A stretch of DNA of 36,542 bases. It comes from Rickettsiales bacterium. Lineage in GTDB: Bacteria > Pseudomonadota > Alphaproteobacteria > Methylaequorales > Methylaequoraceae. Location of the stretch: positions 178,546-215,087 of the forward strand of contig NZHE01000026.1 of the NCBI GenBank assembly GCA_002691145.1, in the 5' to 3' direction. The notes under the pieces are model-generated. The model worked only from the letters and a program-made list of their open reading frames with translations. It was not told the origin of the DNA and searched no databases. Both the position numbers and the translations under genes were made by a program. Below, in pieces: positions 29,107 to 36,227 of this stretch (within the stretch, counting starts at the first letter, position 1; every line of letters starts with the position of its first letter).

Positions 29107-29703
29107 TTATTTTGTTTTTATAAGTTTTAAAGCTTTTGGTATTAAGTTTTCTAATTCATTATCACTATTTTCGGAGATAACAGAAATTGCAACATCCTCT
29201 GAAATTTTGTTCTGAAATCCTAAATTTACTAAACAGGATGTTAAATCTTGTAATTTTTTCTCATAAATTGAGGATGATTTGATATTTTCATCAAATAGAG
29301 TAGTCTCTATTTTATCCTTCATTTCATTAATAAGTCTTTGTGCCAATTTATTTCCTACCCCCGAAATTTTTTTGAAATTTAATAACTTATTTTGCTGAAC
29401 TGATTGTATAAGTTCTTTGATATTCATTATTGAAAGAATATTTAATGCCATTTTACCTCCAACTCCATGAACTTTTATTAAGTTTTCAAACATAATTTTT
29501 TCATTCAAATCTAGAAAACCAAAAAAAAAGTTTCCATCATCCCTGAAAATCTGATTTACATGGACTTCAATCGTTTTAGAATCTTCAGTAATTAAATTTA
29601 AATCTCTAGTTGTAGCAAAAATTTTATATGTAATCCCATTTACATACAGATGAAGCGAATCATCTTTTATTTCCTCTACATGTCCTTTAAATTTAACAAT
29701 CAC
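29107..29703 (-). CDS. ruvA: Holliday junction DNA-binding protein RuvA
   Basis: Tetrameric junction-binding partner of RuvB. The 198-residue protein has an N-terminal OB fold (MIVKFKGHVEEI, VHVNQIFRDDGNFFFGF), tandem helix-hairpin-helix motifs (VHGVGGKMALNIL and ISGVGNKLAQRLI) and a C-terminal domain III after an acidic linker. The start is GTG 29703, which overlaps the ruvC TGA (GTGA); no better start exists and MIVKFKGHV matches the usual MIGKLKG start. Confidence 0.95.
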   Translation of the reverse strand: MIVKFKGHVEEIKDDSLHLYVNGITYKIFATTRDLNLITEDSKTIEVHVNQIFRDDGNFFFGFLDLNEKIMFENLIKVHGVGGKMALNILSIMNIKELIQSVQQNKLLNFKKISGVGNKLAQRLINEMKDKIETTLFDENIKSSSIYEKKLQDLTSCLVNLGFQNKISEDVAISVISENSDNELENLIPKALKLIKTK

Positions 29704-30206
29704 TTCTTGAAATTTACCTTTTTATTAAAATTCAAACGCATTGAATGACAAATTGCAACTGCTAATGCATCACCTGAATCATTATTATAAATATTTATAC
29801 CAGGAAATAATCTTTTCAACATTTCATTAATTTGTATTTTTGTCGCATGTCCGTAGCCGACTAAATTTTTTTTTACTTGATTAGGTGAGTATTCGTTAAT
29901 TTCAATTTTGTTTATTGCAGCAGATAAAAAGATAATCCCCCTTGCCTGTGCAAGTTTTATTGAACTCTCAGGATTAATATTAATAAAAATATTTTCAACA
30001 GCTAGATAACTTGGTTTAAAAAATTTAATCATTTTATTCAATTCATTGAAAATTTTCTCAAGTCTAAAACCAATGGTTAGATTCGAATCTGTAATAACGG
30101 CCCCATTATCCATGTGTTCATCTCTGTTACCTTGATTTTCAATTACGCCCCAACCTGTTGAACTGAGACCTGGATCCACTCCTAAGATAATTGCATTATT
30201 TTTCAT
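29700..30206 (-). CDS. ruvC: Holliday junction resolvase RuvC
   Basis: Endonuclease that cuts the junctions held by RuvAB. The 168-residue protein has the RNase H-like fold with catalytic acids in VDPGLSSTGWG (D11), AVENIF (E71) and DSGDALAVAICH (two Asp near 143-146). QARGIIFLSA and NQVKKNLVGYGHATK are also conserved. ATG 30206 is 1 bp from the yebC stop; its TGA overlaps ruvA. Complete and apparently active. Confidence 0.95.
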   Translation of the reverse strand: MKNNAIILGVDPGLSSTGWGVIENQGNRDEHMDNGAVITDSNLTIGFRLEKIFNELNKMIKFFKPSYLAVENIFININPESSIKLAQARGIIFLSAAINKIEINEYSPNQVKKNLVGYGHATKIQINEMLKRLFPGINIYNNDSGDALAVAICHSMRLNFNKKVNFKK

Positions 30207-30941
30207 TCATAAAATATCATTTGGAATTTTCAAATTAGAATATAAATTTTGCACATCATCAATATCTTCAAGCTTTTCAAGTAATTCAATAACTTTAACT
30301 ATTTTCTCTTTTTCAAGTTGCAAGAGTTCTTTCGCTTTCCATTCAACGCTGGAGGACACTGGTAATTCATATTTAACCTCAAGTTTCTCAAGAATTGCAT
30401 GAAACTCTTCATTTGGTATTGTTAGTTCGTAATGTTCTTCAGTTTCTTGTATATCAATCACACCAACGGATATAGAAAATTCAAAAATATCTTCAAATTC
30501 GCAAATATTTTTAGAATAAACTGCTATTCCAACTTTCTCAAAAAAGTGCCTGACGCTACCCGAAATGCCAAGATTACCATTATTTTTAGAAAAAGTTGAT
30601 CTTATTTCGGAGGCAGTCCTATTTTTATTGTCTGTGATACATTCTATAATTACAGCTATACCAGAGGGACCATAGCCTTCATAAACAATTTCTTCGATTA
30701 GACTATTTTTTTCATTTTCAGAGTGTTTCCTTATAGCTTTGTCAATATTGTCTTTAGGCATGTTTGCTGCAAAAGCATTGTTTATGGCAGTTCTCAATCT
30801 TGGATTAACATTTGGATCAGGTATTCCTAGCTTTGCAGAAACAGAAATTTCTCTAGTTAATCTCGAAAAAAGCTTTGCCCTTTTTTTGTCTTGAGAACCC
30901 TTTCTATGCATAATATTTTTAAACTTTGAATGACCTGCCAT
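30207..30941 (-). CDS. yebC: YebC/PmpR-family protein
   Basis: Widely conserved family described as a transcriptional regulator and, more recently, as helping ribosomes through proline stretches. The 244-residue protein opens AGHSKFKNIMHRKGSQDKKR, continues with KLGIPDPNVNPRLRTAI, YEGYGPSGIAVIIECITDNKNRT and NGNLGISGSV, all family signatures. Directly upstream of ruvCAB, the usual place. The efp gene for the analogous elongation factor P is also in this window. Confidence 0.95.
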   Translation of the reverse strand: MAGHSKFKNIMHRKGSQDKKRAKLFSRLTREISVSAKLGIPDPNVNPRLRTAINNAFAANMPKDNIDKAIRKHSENEKNSLIEEIVYEGYGPSGIAVIIECITDNKNRTASEIRSTFSKNNGNLGISGSVRHFFEKVGIAVYSKNICEFEDIFEFSISVGVIDIQETEEHYELTIPNEEFHAILEKLEVKYELPVSSSVEWKAKELLQLEKEKIVKVIELLEKLEDIDDVQNLYSNLKIPNDIL

Positions 30942-30942
30942 T

Positions 30943-31746
30943 TTATTTATTCCCTATGATGCCACCAATTTTTATTTGTTTGAATGATTGAACCTTTAGA
31001 CTCATTTCATCAATTTTTAAAATTATACCACATAAAGTGGCTTCTCCATTTGCAGGCTCAAATCGACTTTTTTTATGTTTATGCAAAAATCTTGACAAAG
31101 ATATGGTCTTATCCATTCCAACTACAGAATTATAATCGCCACACATACCAAGATCAGTTTGATAAAAAGTTCCTTTCTCTAGTAAGTGTGGATCAGCTGT
31201 TGGAACATGAGTGTGTGTTCCTACAACAGCAGAAACCTTCCCATCTAAATAATGCCCTAAAGCCATTTTCTCAGAAGTTGCTTCTCCGTGGATATCAACT
31301 ATAATTATGGTTTTTCCCAATTGATTATCTAATTTATACAAAACAGATTCGATGGCTCTGAAAGGATCATCATAAAGATCCATAAATAGTCTGCATATCA
31401 GGTTAATTACAACTACATAGGTTCCGTTAACCATAGAAAAAACTCCATACCCATTTCCTGGTGAATCAGTTGGAAAATTTATTGGTCTTAAGAGTCTTTT
31501 ATCGTTTCCGATATATCCTGTTATTTCCTTTTGATCCCAAACATGATTACCAGTTGTTATGACATCAACTCCAATGTTATAAAACTGTTGGCAAATTTTT
31601 TTTGTAATACCAAAGCCATTAGCAGCATTCTCACCGTTTACGACTATAAAATCTAAAGATTCCTCAGTTTTTAATCCGGGAATTTTATTTTCAATAATTT
31701 CTCTTCCAGATTTTCCAACAACATCACCACAAACTAAAATTTTCAT
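30943..31746 (-). CDS. YmdB-like metallophosphoesterase
   Basis: A 267-residue member of the YmdB/TIGR00282 calcineurin-like phosphoesterase family; the Bacillus protein is a 2',3'-cAMP phosphodiesterase. Metal-site motifs are visible: CGDVVGKSGR (D8), VVNGENAANGFG (N39 region), TTGNHVWDQ (H near 68) and GTHTHVPTAD. It starts 1 bp after the restored stop of the cyclo-ligase gene and ends 1 bp before yebC. Natural substrate in Alphaproteobacteria is unknown. Confidence 0.9.
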   Translation of the reverse strand: MKILVCGDVVGKSGREIIENKIPGLKTEESLDFIVVNGENAANGFGITKKICQQFYNIGVDVITTGNHVWDQKEITGYIGNDKRLLRPINFPTDSPGNGYGVFSMVNGTYVVVINLICRLFMDLYDDPFRAIESVLYKLDNQLGKTIIIVDIHGEATSEKMALGHYLDGKVSAVVGTHTHVPTADPHLLEKGTFYQTDLGMCGDYNSVVGMDKTISLSRFLHKHKKSRFEPANGEATLCGIILKIDEMSLKVQSFKQIKIGGIIGNK

Positions 31747-31747
31747 A

Positions 31748-32307
31748 TTACTTAATTATACTAGTTGGAGTAATAATAAAATCTAATTTTTGATCAAAAT
31801 AATTTTTTGGTACCTTTTTTGTAACTTGTTCATCAAAAGATACTCCAATTGCTACAATATTTTTTTTTTTCTTAAATATTGAATTGTTTTGTCATAATAT
31901 CCTCCTCCATAACCAATTCTGTATTTCAATGAATCAAAACAAACAAGAGGAACAATTAATAAATCCGGTTCAATTTCACACTTAGAAAATGGAACCTTTA
32001 TATTGAATTTTCCAATTTCTAATGGTTCATTAAAATCCCAAAAACTAAAAAATAATCTTTCTTTTAAATTTTTTATAAAAGGGAAACAAATTTTGGTGTT
32101 TTGCTCCTTTAAAAAATTTAAAGTATAAAAAATATCGACCTCATTTTTCGTTGAAAAATATCCAGAAATGATTTTCGTATTATACTTACTTAAAAATTTT
32201 AATAGCCTAAAATTTAAACTAAAAGTTTTCACTAATTTTTTTTTTATATTTTGTCTTTTTTTTAAATAAATGATTCGTAACTGCTCTTTAGCTTTAGATT
32301 GTTTCAT
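31748..32307 (-). CDS. 5-formyltetrahydrofolate cyclo-ligase, interrupted by a -1 frameshift at an 11-A run
   Basis: ATP-dependent conversion of 5-formyl-THF to 5,10-methenyl-THF. The first frame gives 151 residues with the ATP-site motif YRIGYGGGYYDK and then ends early at a TAG just after KKKIL. In the -1 frame the missing end continues at once: VAIGVSFDEQV, KKVPKNYFDQKLDFIITPTSIIK, stopping at 31748-31750, one base before the ymdB-like start. One more A in the run 31860-31870 would give a complete 186-residue enzyme. Same type and direction of lesion as in ruvB. Lies 5 bp after zapA. Confidence 0.88.
31860..31870 (-). other. Poly-A frameshift site in the cyclo-ligase gene
   Basis: Eleven A on the coding strand (zero-frame AGA AAA AAA AAA ATA TTG TAG). 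Homology requires the -1 frame (AAT ATT GTA GCA). It also includes an in-frame A-AAA-AAA slippery heptamer. Twelve A would restore the enzyme. Confidence 0.85.
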
Positions 32308-32312
32308 CTTAG

Positions 32313-32588
32313 TTAATCTATATTTTTTTCAAGTTTCTGAATAAGTTTTTCAACATCCTTTAAAATACTTTCCTGTTTTGTAATTATATCTTTTCTCTCA
32401 TTGTATTCACTGGCAAGTAAAATTGCCACCATAAGAAGTTTTGTTTTTTTTTGAATATGGACCTCATCTTTAAAAATATCCATTTTTTGATTAACAATTT
32501 TGACCGCTCTTGTTAATTCATCCTCTTCACCTTCCTCACATTGAAGTGTATATTCATCTTTATTAACAATTATTTTGATTTCCGGCAT
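32313..32588 (-). CDS. zapA: Cell division protein ZapA
   Basis: Stabilises FtsZ filaments at the Z ring. The 91-residue protein has the ZapA N-terminal strand pair (IKIIVNKDEYTLQC), the central ELTRAVKIVNQKMD helix and LLMVAILLASEYNERK, then a C-terminal coiled coil. Followed after 5 bp by the cyclo-ligase gene, as in many proteobacteria, but without the 6S RNA gene that often lies between them. Confidence 0.9.
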   Translation of the reverse strand: MPEIKIIVNKDEYTLQCEEGEEDELTRAVKIVNQKMDIFKDEVHIQKKTKLLMVAILLASEYNERKDIITKQESILKDVEKLIQKLEKNID

Positions 32589-32589
32589 A

Positions 32590-32766
32590 CTATTTTTTTT
32601 CTAATCTTTTTATTGAGTTCTCAAGAGCATTGTGTGCTCTAATTAGAAATTCTTTATTGATAGAAACTTTTGTCGATGTGTTAATAAAATCCAAATCTCC
32701 TTTATCTAAAATATAAATGATTTTTTTAACTCTTAATGATAATTTATTTAGCTCATTTAAATTCAT
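32590..32766 (-). CDS. Small helical protein upstream of zapA (possible DUF4164-like)
   Basis: From ATG 32766 a 58-residue protein, all helical in character with heptad-like hydrophobic spacing (LNELNKLSLRVKKIIYILDKG and ALENSIKRLEKK). A TTG at 32796 would add 10 hydrophobic residues but is less likely. It ends 1 bp before zapA, so is co-translated. In other Alphaproteobacteria a short coiled-coil DUF4164 gene holds this position; the assignment here is positional only. Confidence 0.6.
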   Translation of the reverse strand: MNLNELNKLSLRVKKIIYILDKGDLDFINTSTKVSINKEFLIRAHNALENSIKRLEKK

Positions 32767-32856
32767 AATTAAAAAAAATAAAATTATTTTACACAAAGTC
32801 TTTACATTAATCCAATAACTATTTAATCAGTTAAATAACAAAATGGGAAATAAAAA
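32767..32856. promoter_or_regulatory. Divergent intergenic region (zapA block / gap)
   Basis: 90 bp between the start of the 20-gene minus-strand block and gap. It should hold promoters for both. On the minus strand TAAAAT (32791-32786) is a fair -10 with TTGGAT 18 bp upstream; on the plus strand TTTACA (32801-32806) is followed 17 bp on by a poor TAATCA. Neither is convincing. An ATG at 32843 is out of frame with gap. Confidence 0.35.
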
Positions 32857-33873
32857 ATGTCTTTAAAAATAGCAATTAATGGATTTGGAAGAATTGGAAG
32901 ATTAACTTTAAGAGCTTTGATTGAAAGAAACGAAAAACATATAGATGTAGTTGCAGTTAATGATCTAGGAGATTTCAAATCAAACTTACATTTACTTAAA
33001 TATGATTCTGTGCATGGTCAGTTTAAGGAAAAAATTGAAGTTAAAGAAAATATTTTAAAAGTCAATAGTCAATCTATCAACTTTTATAATGAAAGAGAAC
33101 CAAATAAACTTCCATGGAAAGAACTTAATGTTGATGTGGTTATTGAATCAACTGGCGTTTTTACCAATAGAAAACAAGCTTCAAAACACTTAGAGGCGGG
33201 GGCTAGAAAAGTTTTAATTTCTGCACCCTCATCTGATGCTGACCAAACCGTAGTGTTCGGGGTAAACCACAAAAATATTAAGAATACTGATTTGTTAATT
33301 TCTAATGGTTCATGCACTACCAATTGTTTAGCACCACTTGCTTTTATTCTTCACAAAGAATTGGGAATTGAGTCAGGTTACATGACTACTGTTCATGCAA
33401 TTACAGGTGATCAAAATACCATAGATACATTTCACAAAGATCTTAGAAGAGCACGTAATTCTATTTCCTCAATGATTCCAACCTCTACAGGCGCAGCAAA
33501 AGCTGTCGAAGTTGTAATGCCTGAACTCAAAGGTAAACTTGATGGAAGTGCTATTAGAGTGCCAACTACAAATGTTTCACTTGTGGATTTTTGCTTCAAA
33601 ACAAAGCAAAGTACTGACGTAGAAAAAATAAATTCCTTGTTTAAAAAAGCTGAATTATCTGATTTTAAAAATATTGTTCAAACAATAAATTCTCCTCTGG
33701 TTTCTTCGGATTTAAATCATAACCCACATAGTTCAATTGTTGATACACTTGAAACAAAAGTTGTTGACCAAAATTTTTGCAGAGTGTTATCTTGGTACGA
33801 CAACGAGTGGGGGTTCTCGAATAGACTAATTGATGTATCATTATTCATTTTTAATTTAAATGCTTCAAAATAA
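32857..33873 (+). CDS. gap: Glyceraldehyde-3-phosphate dehydrogenase, type I
   Basis: Converts glyceraldehyde-3-P to 1,3-bisphosphoglycerate. The 338-residue protein has NAD-binding NGFGRIGR (8-15), VNDLGD at 34-39, the catalytic SNGSCTTNCLAP with C153, and H180 in TTVHAITGDQ; WYDNEWGFSNR closes the C-terminal part. In many bacteria pgk follows; here an unrelated small gene overlaps its end by 14 bp and pgk is absent from the window. Confidence 0.97.
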   Translation: MSLKIAINGFGRIGRLTLRALIERNEKHIDVVAVNDLGDFKSNLHLLKYDSVHGQFKEKIEVKENILKVNSQSINFYNEREPNKLPWKELNVDVVIESTGVFTNRKQASKHLEAGARKVLISAPSSDADQTVVFGVNHKNIKNTDLLISNGSCTTNCLAPLAFILHKELGIESGYMTTVHAITGDQNTIDTFHKDLRRARNSISSMIPTSTGAAKAVEVVMPELKGKLDGSAIRVPTTNVSLVDFCFKTKQSTDVEKINSLFKKAELSDFKNIVQTINSPLVSSDLNHNPHSSIVDTLETKVVDQNFCRVLSWYDNEWGFSNRLIDVSLFIFNLNASK

Positions 33874-34231
33874 TTCAAATAATCAAATAACAGAGCAGGA
33901 TTATATTGAAAGAATAAATATCTTATACAAAAAAAAAGTAAATATTATTTATCCATACAGATTAGCAGTTTGGAAAGGCAGTCCCTATATTAAAGAACTT
34001 TTTTTTTATTTAAAAAAAAGACGCATAAAAATATTTATTAATTGTGAGGATGATCTAAATCTAGTTCTTCAACTAATTGAAGTTAACATAAATACAATTA
34101 TATTTTCACCTTCAAATACAGAGATTAGAAAAAAAATAAAAAGCCTTGCAAAAAAATATGATGTGGAAATTTTTGAATATCAAGAATTATATAAAAAAAA
34201 CATTACTCTTTACGAGTTTATGAAAAATTAA
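33860..34231 (+). CDS. Unknown 123-residue protein between gap and thiE
   Basis: I do not recognise this family. The protein is soluble, Lys/Ile-rich, with an alternating strand/helix look: VNIIYPYRLAVWKG, KIFINCEDDLNLVLQLIE, NTIIFSPSNTEIRKKI, YDVEIFEYQELY, suggestive of a small alpha/beta fold. No signal peptide, membrane span or catalytic motif is obvious. It starts inside gap (14-bp overlap, different frame) and ends 2 bp before thiE, so it is translated as part of the gap-thiE-efp-suhB operon. Base composition matches its neighbours. Confidence 0.7.
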   Translation: MLQNNSNNQITEQDYIERINILYKKKVNIIYPYRLAVWKGSPYIKELFFYLKKRRIKIFINCEDDLNLVLQLIEVNINTIIFSPSNTEIRKKIKSLAKKYDVEIFEYQELYKKNITLYEFMKN

Positions 34232-34233
34232 TA

Positions 34234-34878
34234 ATGAAGGCTTATTTAATCTCCCCGCCTTGTGAAGATAAGGCATTCGATAAATATATTTTTGAAGAAA
34301 TTACAAAAAATATTAACATAGAATTTTTTCAACTAAGACCTAAGTATGAAAAAATTAAAAAAAACAGAGATTTCATAGAAAAATATCACAAGGAATTATA
34401 TGATATTTGTAAAAAAAAAAATATTAAATTTATAGTAAATGATGATATTGAATTAGCAAAAAAGCTAGAATTTGATGGAGTTCATTTGGGCCAAAGTGAT
34501 ACTAATTGCGTAGAAGCGAGAAATTATTTAGGTAATGATTTTGTCATAGGTATAAGCTGCGGGAAATCTATTAAAAAAGCTATTAAAGCTGAAAAAAACG
34601 GTGCTGATTATATTGCTCTAGGTCCGTTATATAAATCAAAAACAAAAAAAACTTACAGAAAAAATCTTTCTGAAAAACTTTTTTATGAAATAAAAAAAAA
34701 TGTAAACATTCCGATAACACTTATTGGCGGAATTAATCATAAAAATTTTTATAAATTAAAAATATTAAAACCAGATAACTTTGCTATTATAAATCAGATT
34801 TGGAATTTTAATGAAGGGCCGGTAAGATCATCAAAAAAATTTCAAAATTTATTAAAAATAAATCGGAGGAATCTTTGA
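34234..34878 (+). CDS. thiE: Thiamin-phosphate synthase (ThiE)
   Basis: Joins HMP-PP and thiazole phosphate to thiamin phosphate. The 214-residue TIM barrel shows FFQLRPK near the start, FIVNDDIELAKKLEFDGVHLGQSD (ND pair and GVHLGQ), GISCGKSIKKA, DYIALGPLYKSKTK and ITLIGGIN, all in ThiE order. The TSTK loop is changed to SKTK and several loops are drifted, so the enzyme is divergent but has its main motifs. With thiC and thiD this is the third thiamin gene, at a separate locus. TGA overlaps the efp start. Confidence 0.85.
   Translation: MKAYLISPPCEDKAFDKYIFEEITKNINIEFFQLRPKYEKIKKNRDFIEKYHKELYDICKKKNIKFIVNDDIELAKKLEFDGVHLGQSDTNCVEARNYLGNDFVIGISCGKSIKKAIKAEKNGADYIALGPLYKSKTKKTYRKNLSEKLFYEIKKNVNIPITLIGGINHKNFYKLKILKPDNFAIINQIWNFNEGPVRSSKKFQNLLKINRRNL
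34865..34870 (+). promoter_or_regulatory. Shine-Dalgarno for efp (decides TTG start)
   Basis: GGAGGA ends four bases before the TTG at 34875. It is the clearest Shine-Dalgarno in the window and fixes the start of elongation factor P at TTG, inside the last codon region of thiE. Confidence 0.8.
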
Positions 34879-35441
34879 AAATAATCGCTAATTTAATAAG
34901 AGTTGGAAATATTATTAAGTATCAAGAAAAAATCTACCAAGTTCTAAATACAAATACAATTAAACCTGGAAAAGGAGGTGCCTTTATTCAAGTTGAGATG
35001 CGAAATTTATTAACTGGTCTCAAAACAAACGAAAGATGGAGAACTTCCGAAAATATTGAAAAATTAAATACAGAAGAAATTGAATGTACATATTTATTTA
35101 AGGATTCAGATTCATTAACTTTAATGAACAAAGAAAACTTTGAACAGTTCCAATATGACATAAAAAATTTAGGTAACAAAATTCATCTTCTAGAAGATGG
35201 AATGACATTAATTGCGGATTATATTGACAATAAAATTATAAATATAAAGTTTCCTAAATCTGTCAAAATCAAAATTGAATCTGCTGATGCAGTAGTAAAA
35301 GGGCAAACTGCATCTACTTCTTTCAAAAATGCTGAAACTGATAATGGATTGCGTGTTTTAGTTCCCCCACATATTAAATCAGGTGACAAAATAATTATTA
35401 ACTCTGAGAATTTTGAATATATTGAAAAATCAAAAGATTAA
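34875..35441 (+). CDS. efp: Elongation factor P
   Basis: Tripartite tRNA-mimic that relieves ribosome stalling at polyproline. The 188-residue protein has the N-terminal KOW domain with KPGKGGAFIQVEMRNLLTG, where K33 in PGKGG is the residue that can be modified, a central OB domain, and the C-terminal domain with ADAVVKGQT and a GLRVLVPPHIKSGDKI end. TTG start at 34875 overlaps the thiE TGA (TTGA). The long-standing neighbour of a suhB-like gene in Alphaproteobacteria. Confidence 0.95.
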   Translation: MKIIANLIRVGNIIKYQEKIYQVLNTNTIKPGKGGAFIQVEMRNLLTGLKTNERWRTSENIEKLNTEEIECTYLFKDSDSLTLMNKENFEQFQYDIKNLGNKIHLLEDGMTLIADYIDNKIINIKFPKSVKIKIESADAVVKGQTASTSFKNAETDNGLRVLVPPHIKSGDKIIINSENFEYIEKSKD

Positions 35442-35444
35442 GTC

Positions 35445-36197
35445 ATGGTATACATAAATCCAAGTATCAACATATTGTCTAAATCTCTTAGGAATATTGG
35501 CAGAAATATCTTGAGAGACTTCAGTGAAGTTGAAAAACTTCAGAGTTCAATTAGAGGGACAGAGGACTTTTCAAGAAAAGCAATTATAAAAATAAAGCAA
35601 AAAATTCAAATAGTTTTAAGTGAGTTCAAGCCAAATTATTCATTTCAATTTTCTGACACTAATAATATTAAAGAGAAATCGAATGATTTTTTTTTTGTAT
35701 GTCCCTTAAATGGCTTTATTAACTTTTCTCATGCCATTCCTCATTTTTGTATGTCCATATCTATGAGTGAAAATTCGAAAATAGTTACAGAACTAATTTA
35801 CGATCCGATAAAAGATGAGATGTTTTATGCCTCAGAGGGTAAAGGAGCATATTTAAATGACTCAAGAATCAGAGTATCACTAAGATCAAAAATTGAAAAT
35901 TCACTTCTCATTGTAAATAATATTGAAAAAACAAAAGAATCTCTAAAAGTAAAAGAAAAATTTATATTTTTAAGAGAAACTGGATGTTCTAATTTAGATA
36001 AATGTTATGTAGCTTCTGGACGAAGTGAGGCATTGATTCAAATGAACTTAAAAAACAATGAGTTTATTCCAGGAACATTGATTATAAGAGAGGCCGGAGG
36101 TGTTGCAGAAAACTTGAATATTAACAAAACAAATCTTTTTTATGCGAGTAACATAAAATGTCAAAACTCAATAAAAGAAATCATAAATAATATGTGA
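35445..36197 (+). CDS. SuhB/inositol monophosphatase-family protein with degraded metal site
   Basis: The 250-residue protein aligns over its length with the efp-linked IMPase/SuhB family: NILRDFSEVEKLQSSIRG, INFSHAIPHFCMSISMSE, ELIYDPIKDEMFYASEGKGAYLND, CYVASGR and LIIREAGG are recognisable. The Mg-binding motifs are not intact: canonical DPLDGTTNF reads CPLNGFINF (C86, N89), the EE pair of motif 1 reads SD (70-71), and the late WD is NE (205-206). It is therefore probably not an active phosphatase. A non-catalytic role, such as the RNA polymerase/antitermination role known for E. coli SuhB, is possible. Starts 3 bp after efp. Confidence 0.85.
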   Translation: MVYINPSINILSKSLRNIGRNILRDFSEVEKLQSSIRGTEDFSRKAIIKIKQKIQIVLSEFKPNYSFQFSDTNNIKEKSNDFFFVCPLNGFINFSHAIPHFCMSISMSENSKIVTELIYDPIKDEMFYASEGKGAYLNDSRIRVSLRSKIENSLLIVNNIEKTKESLKVKEKFIFLRETGCSNLDKCYVASGRSEALIQMNLKNNEFIPGTLIIREAGGVAENLNINKTNLFYASNIKCQNSIKEIINNM

Positions 36198-36227
36198 AAA
36201 AAAATAAAAAAAGGATATAATTTAAAT

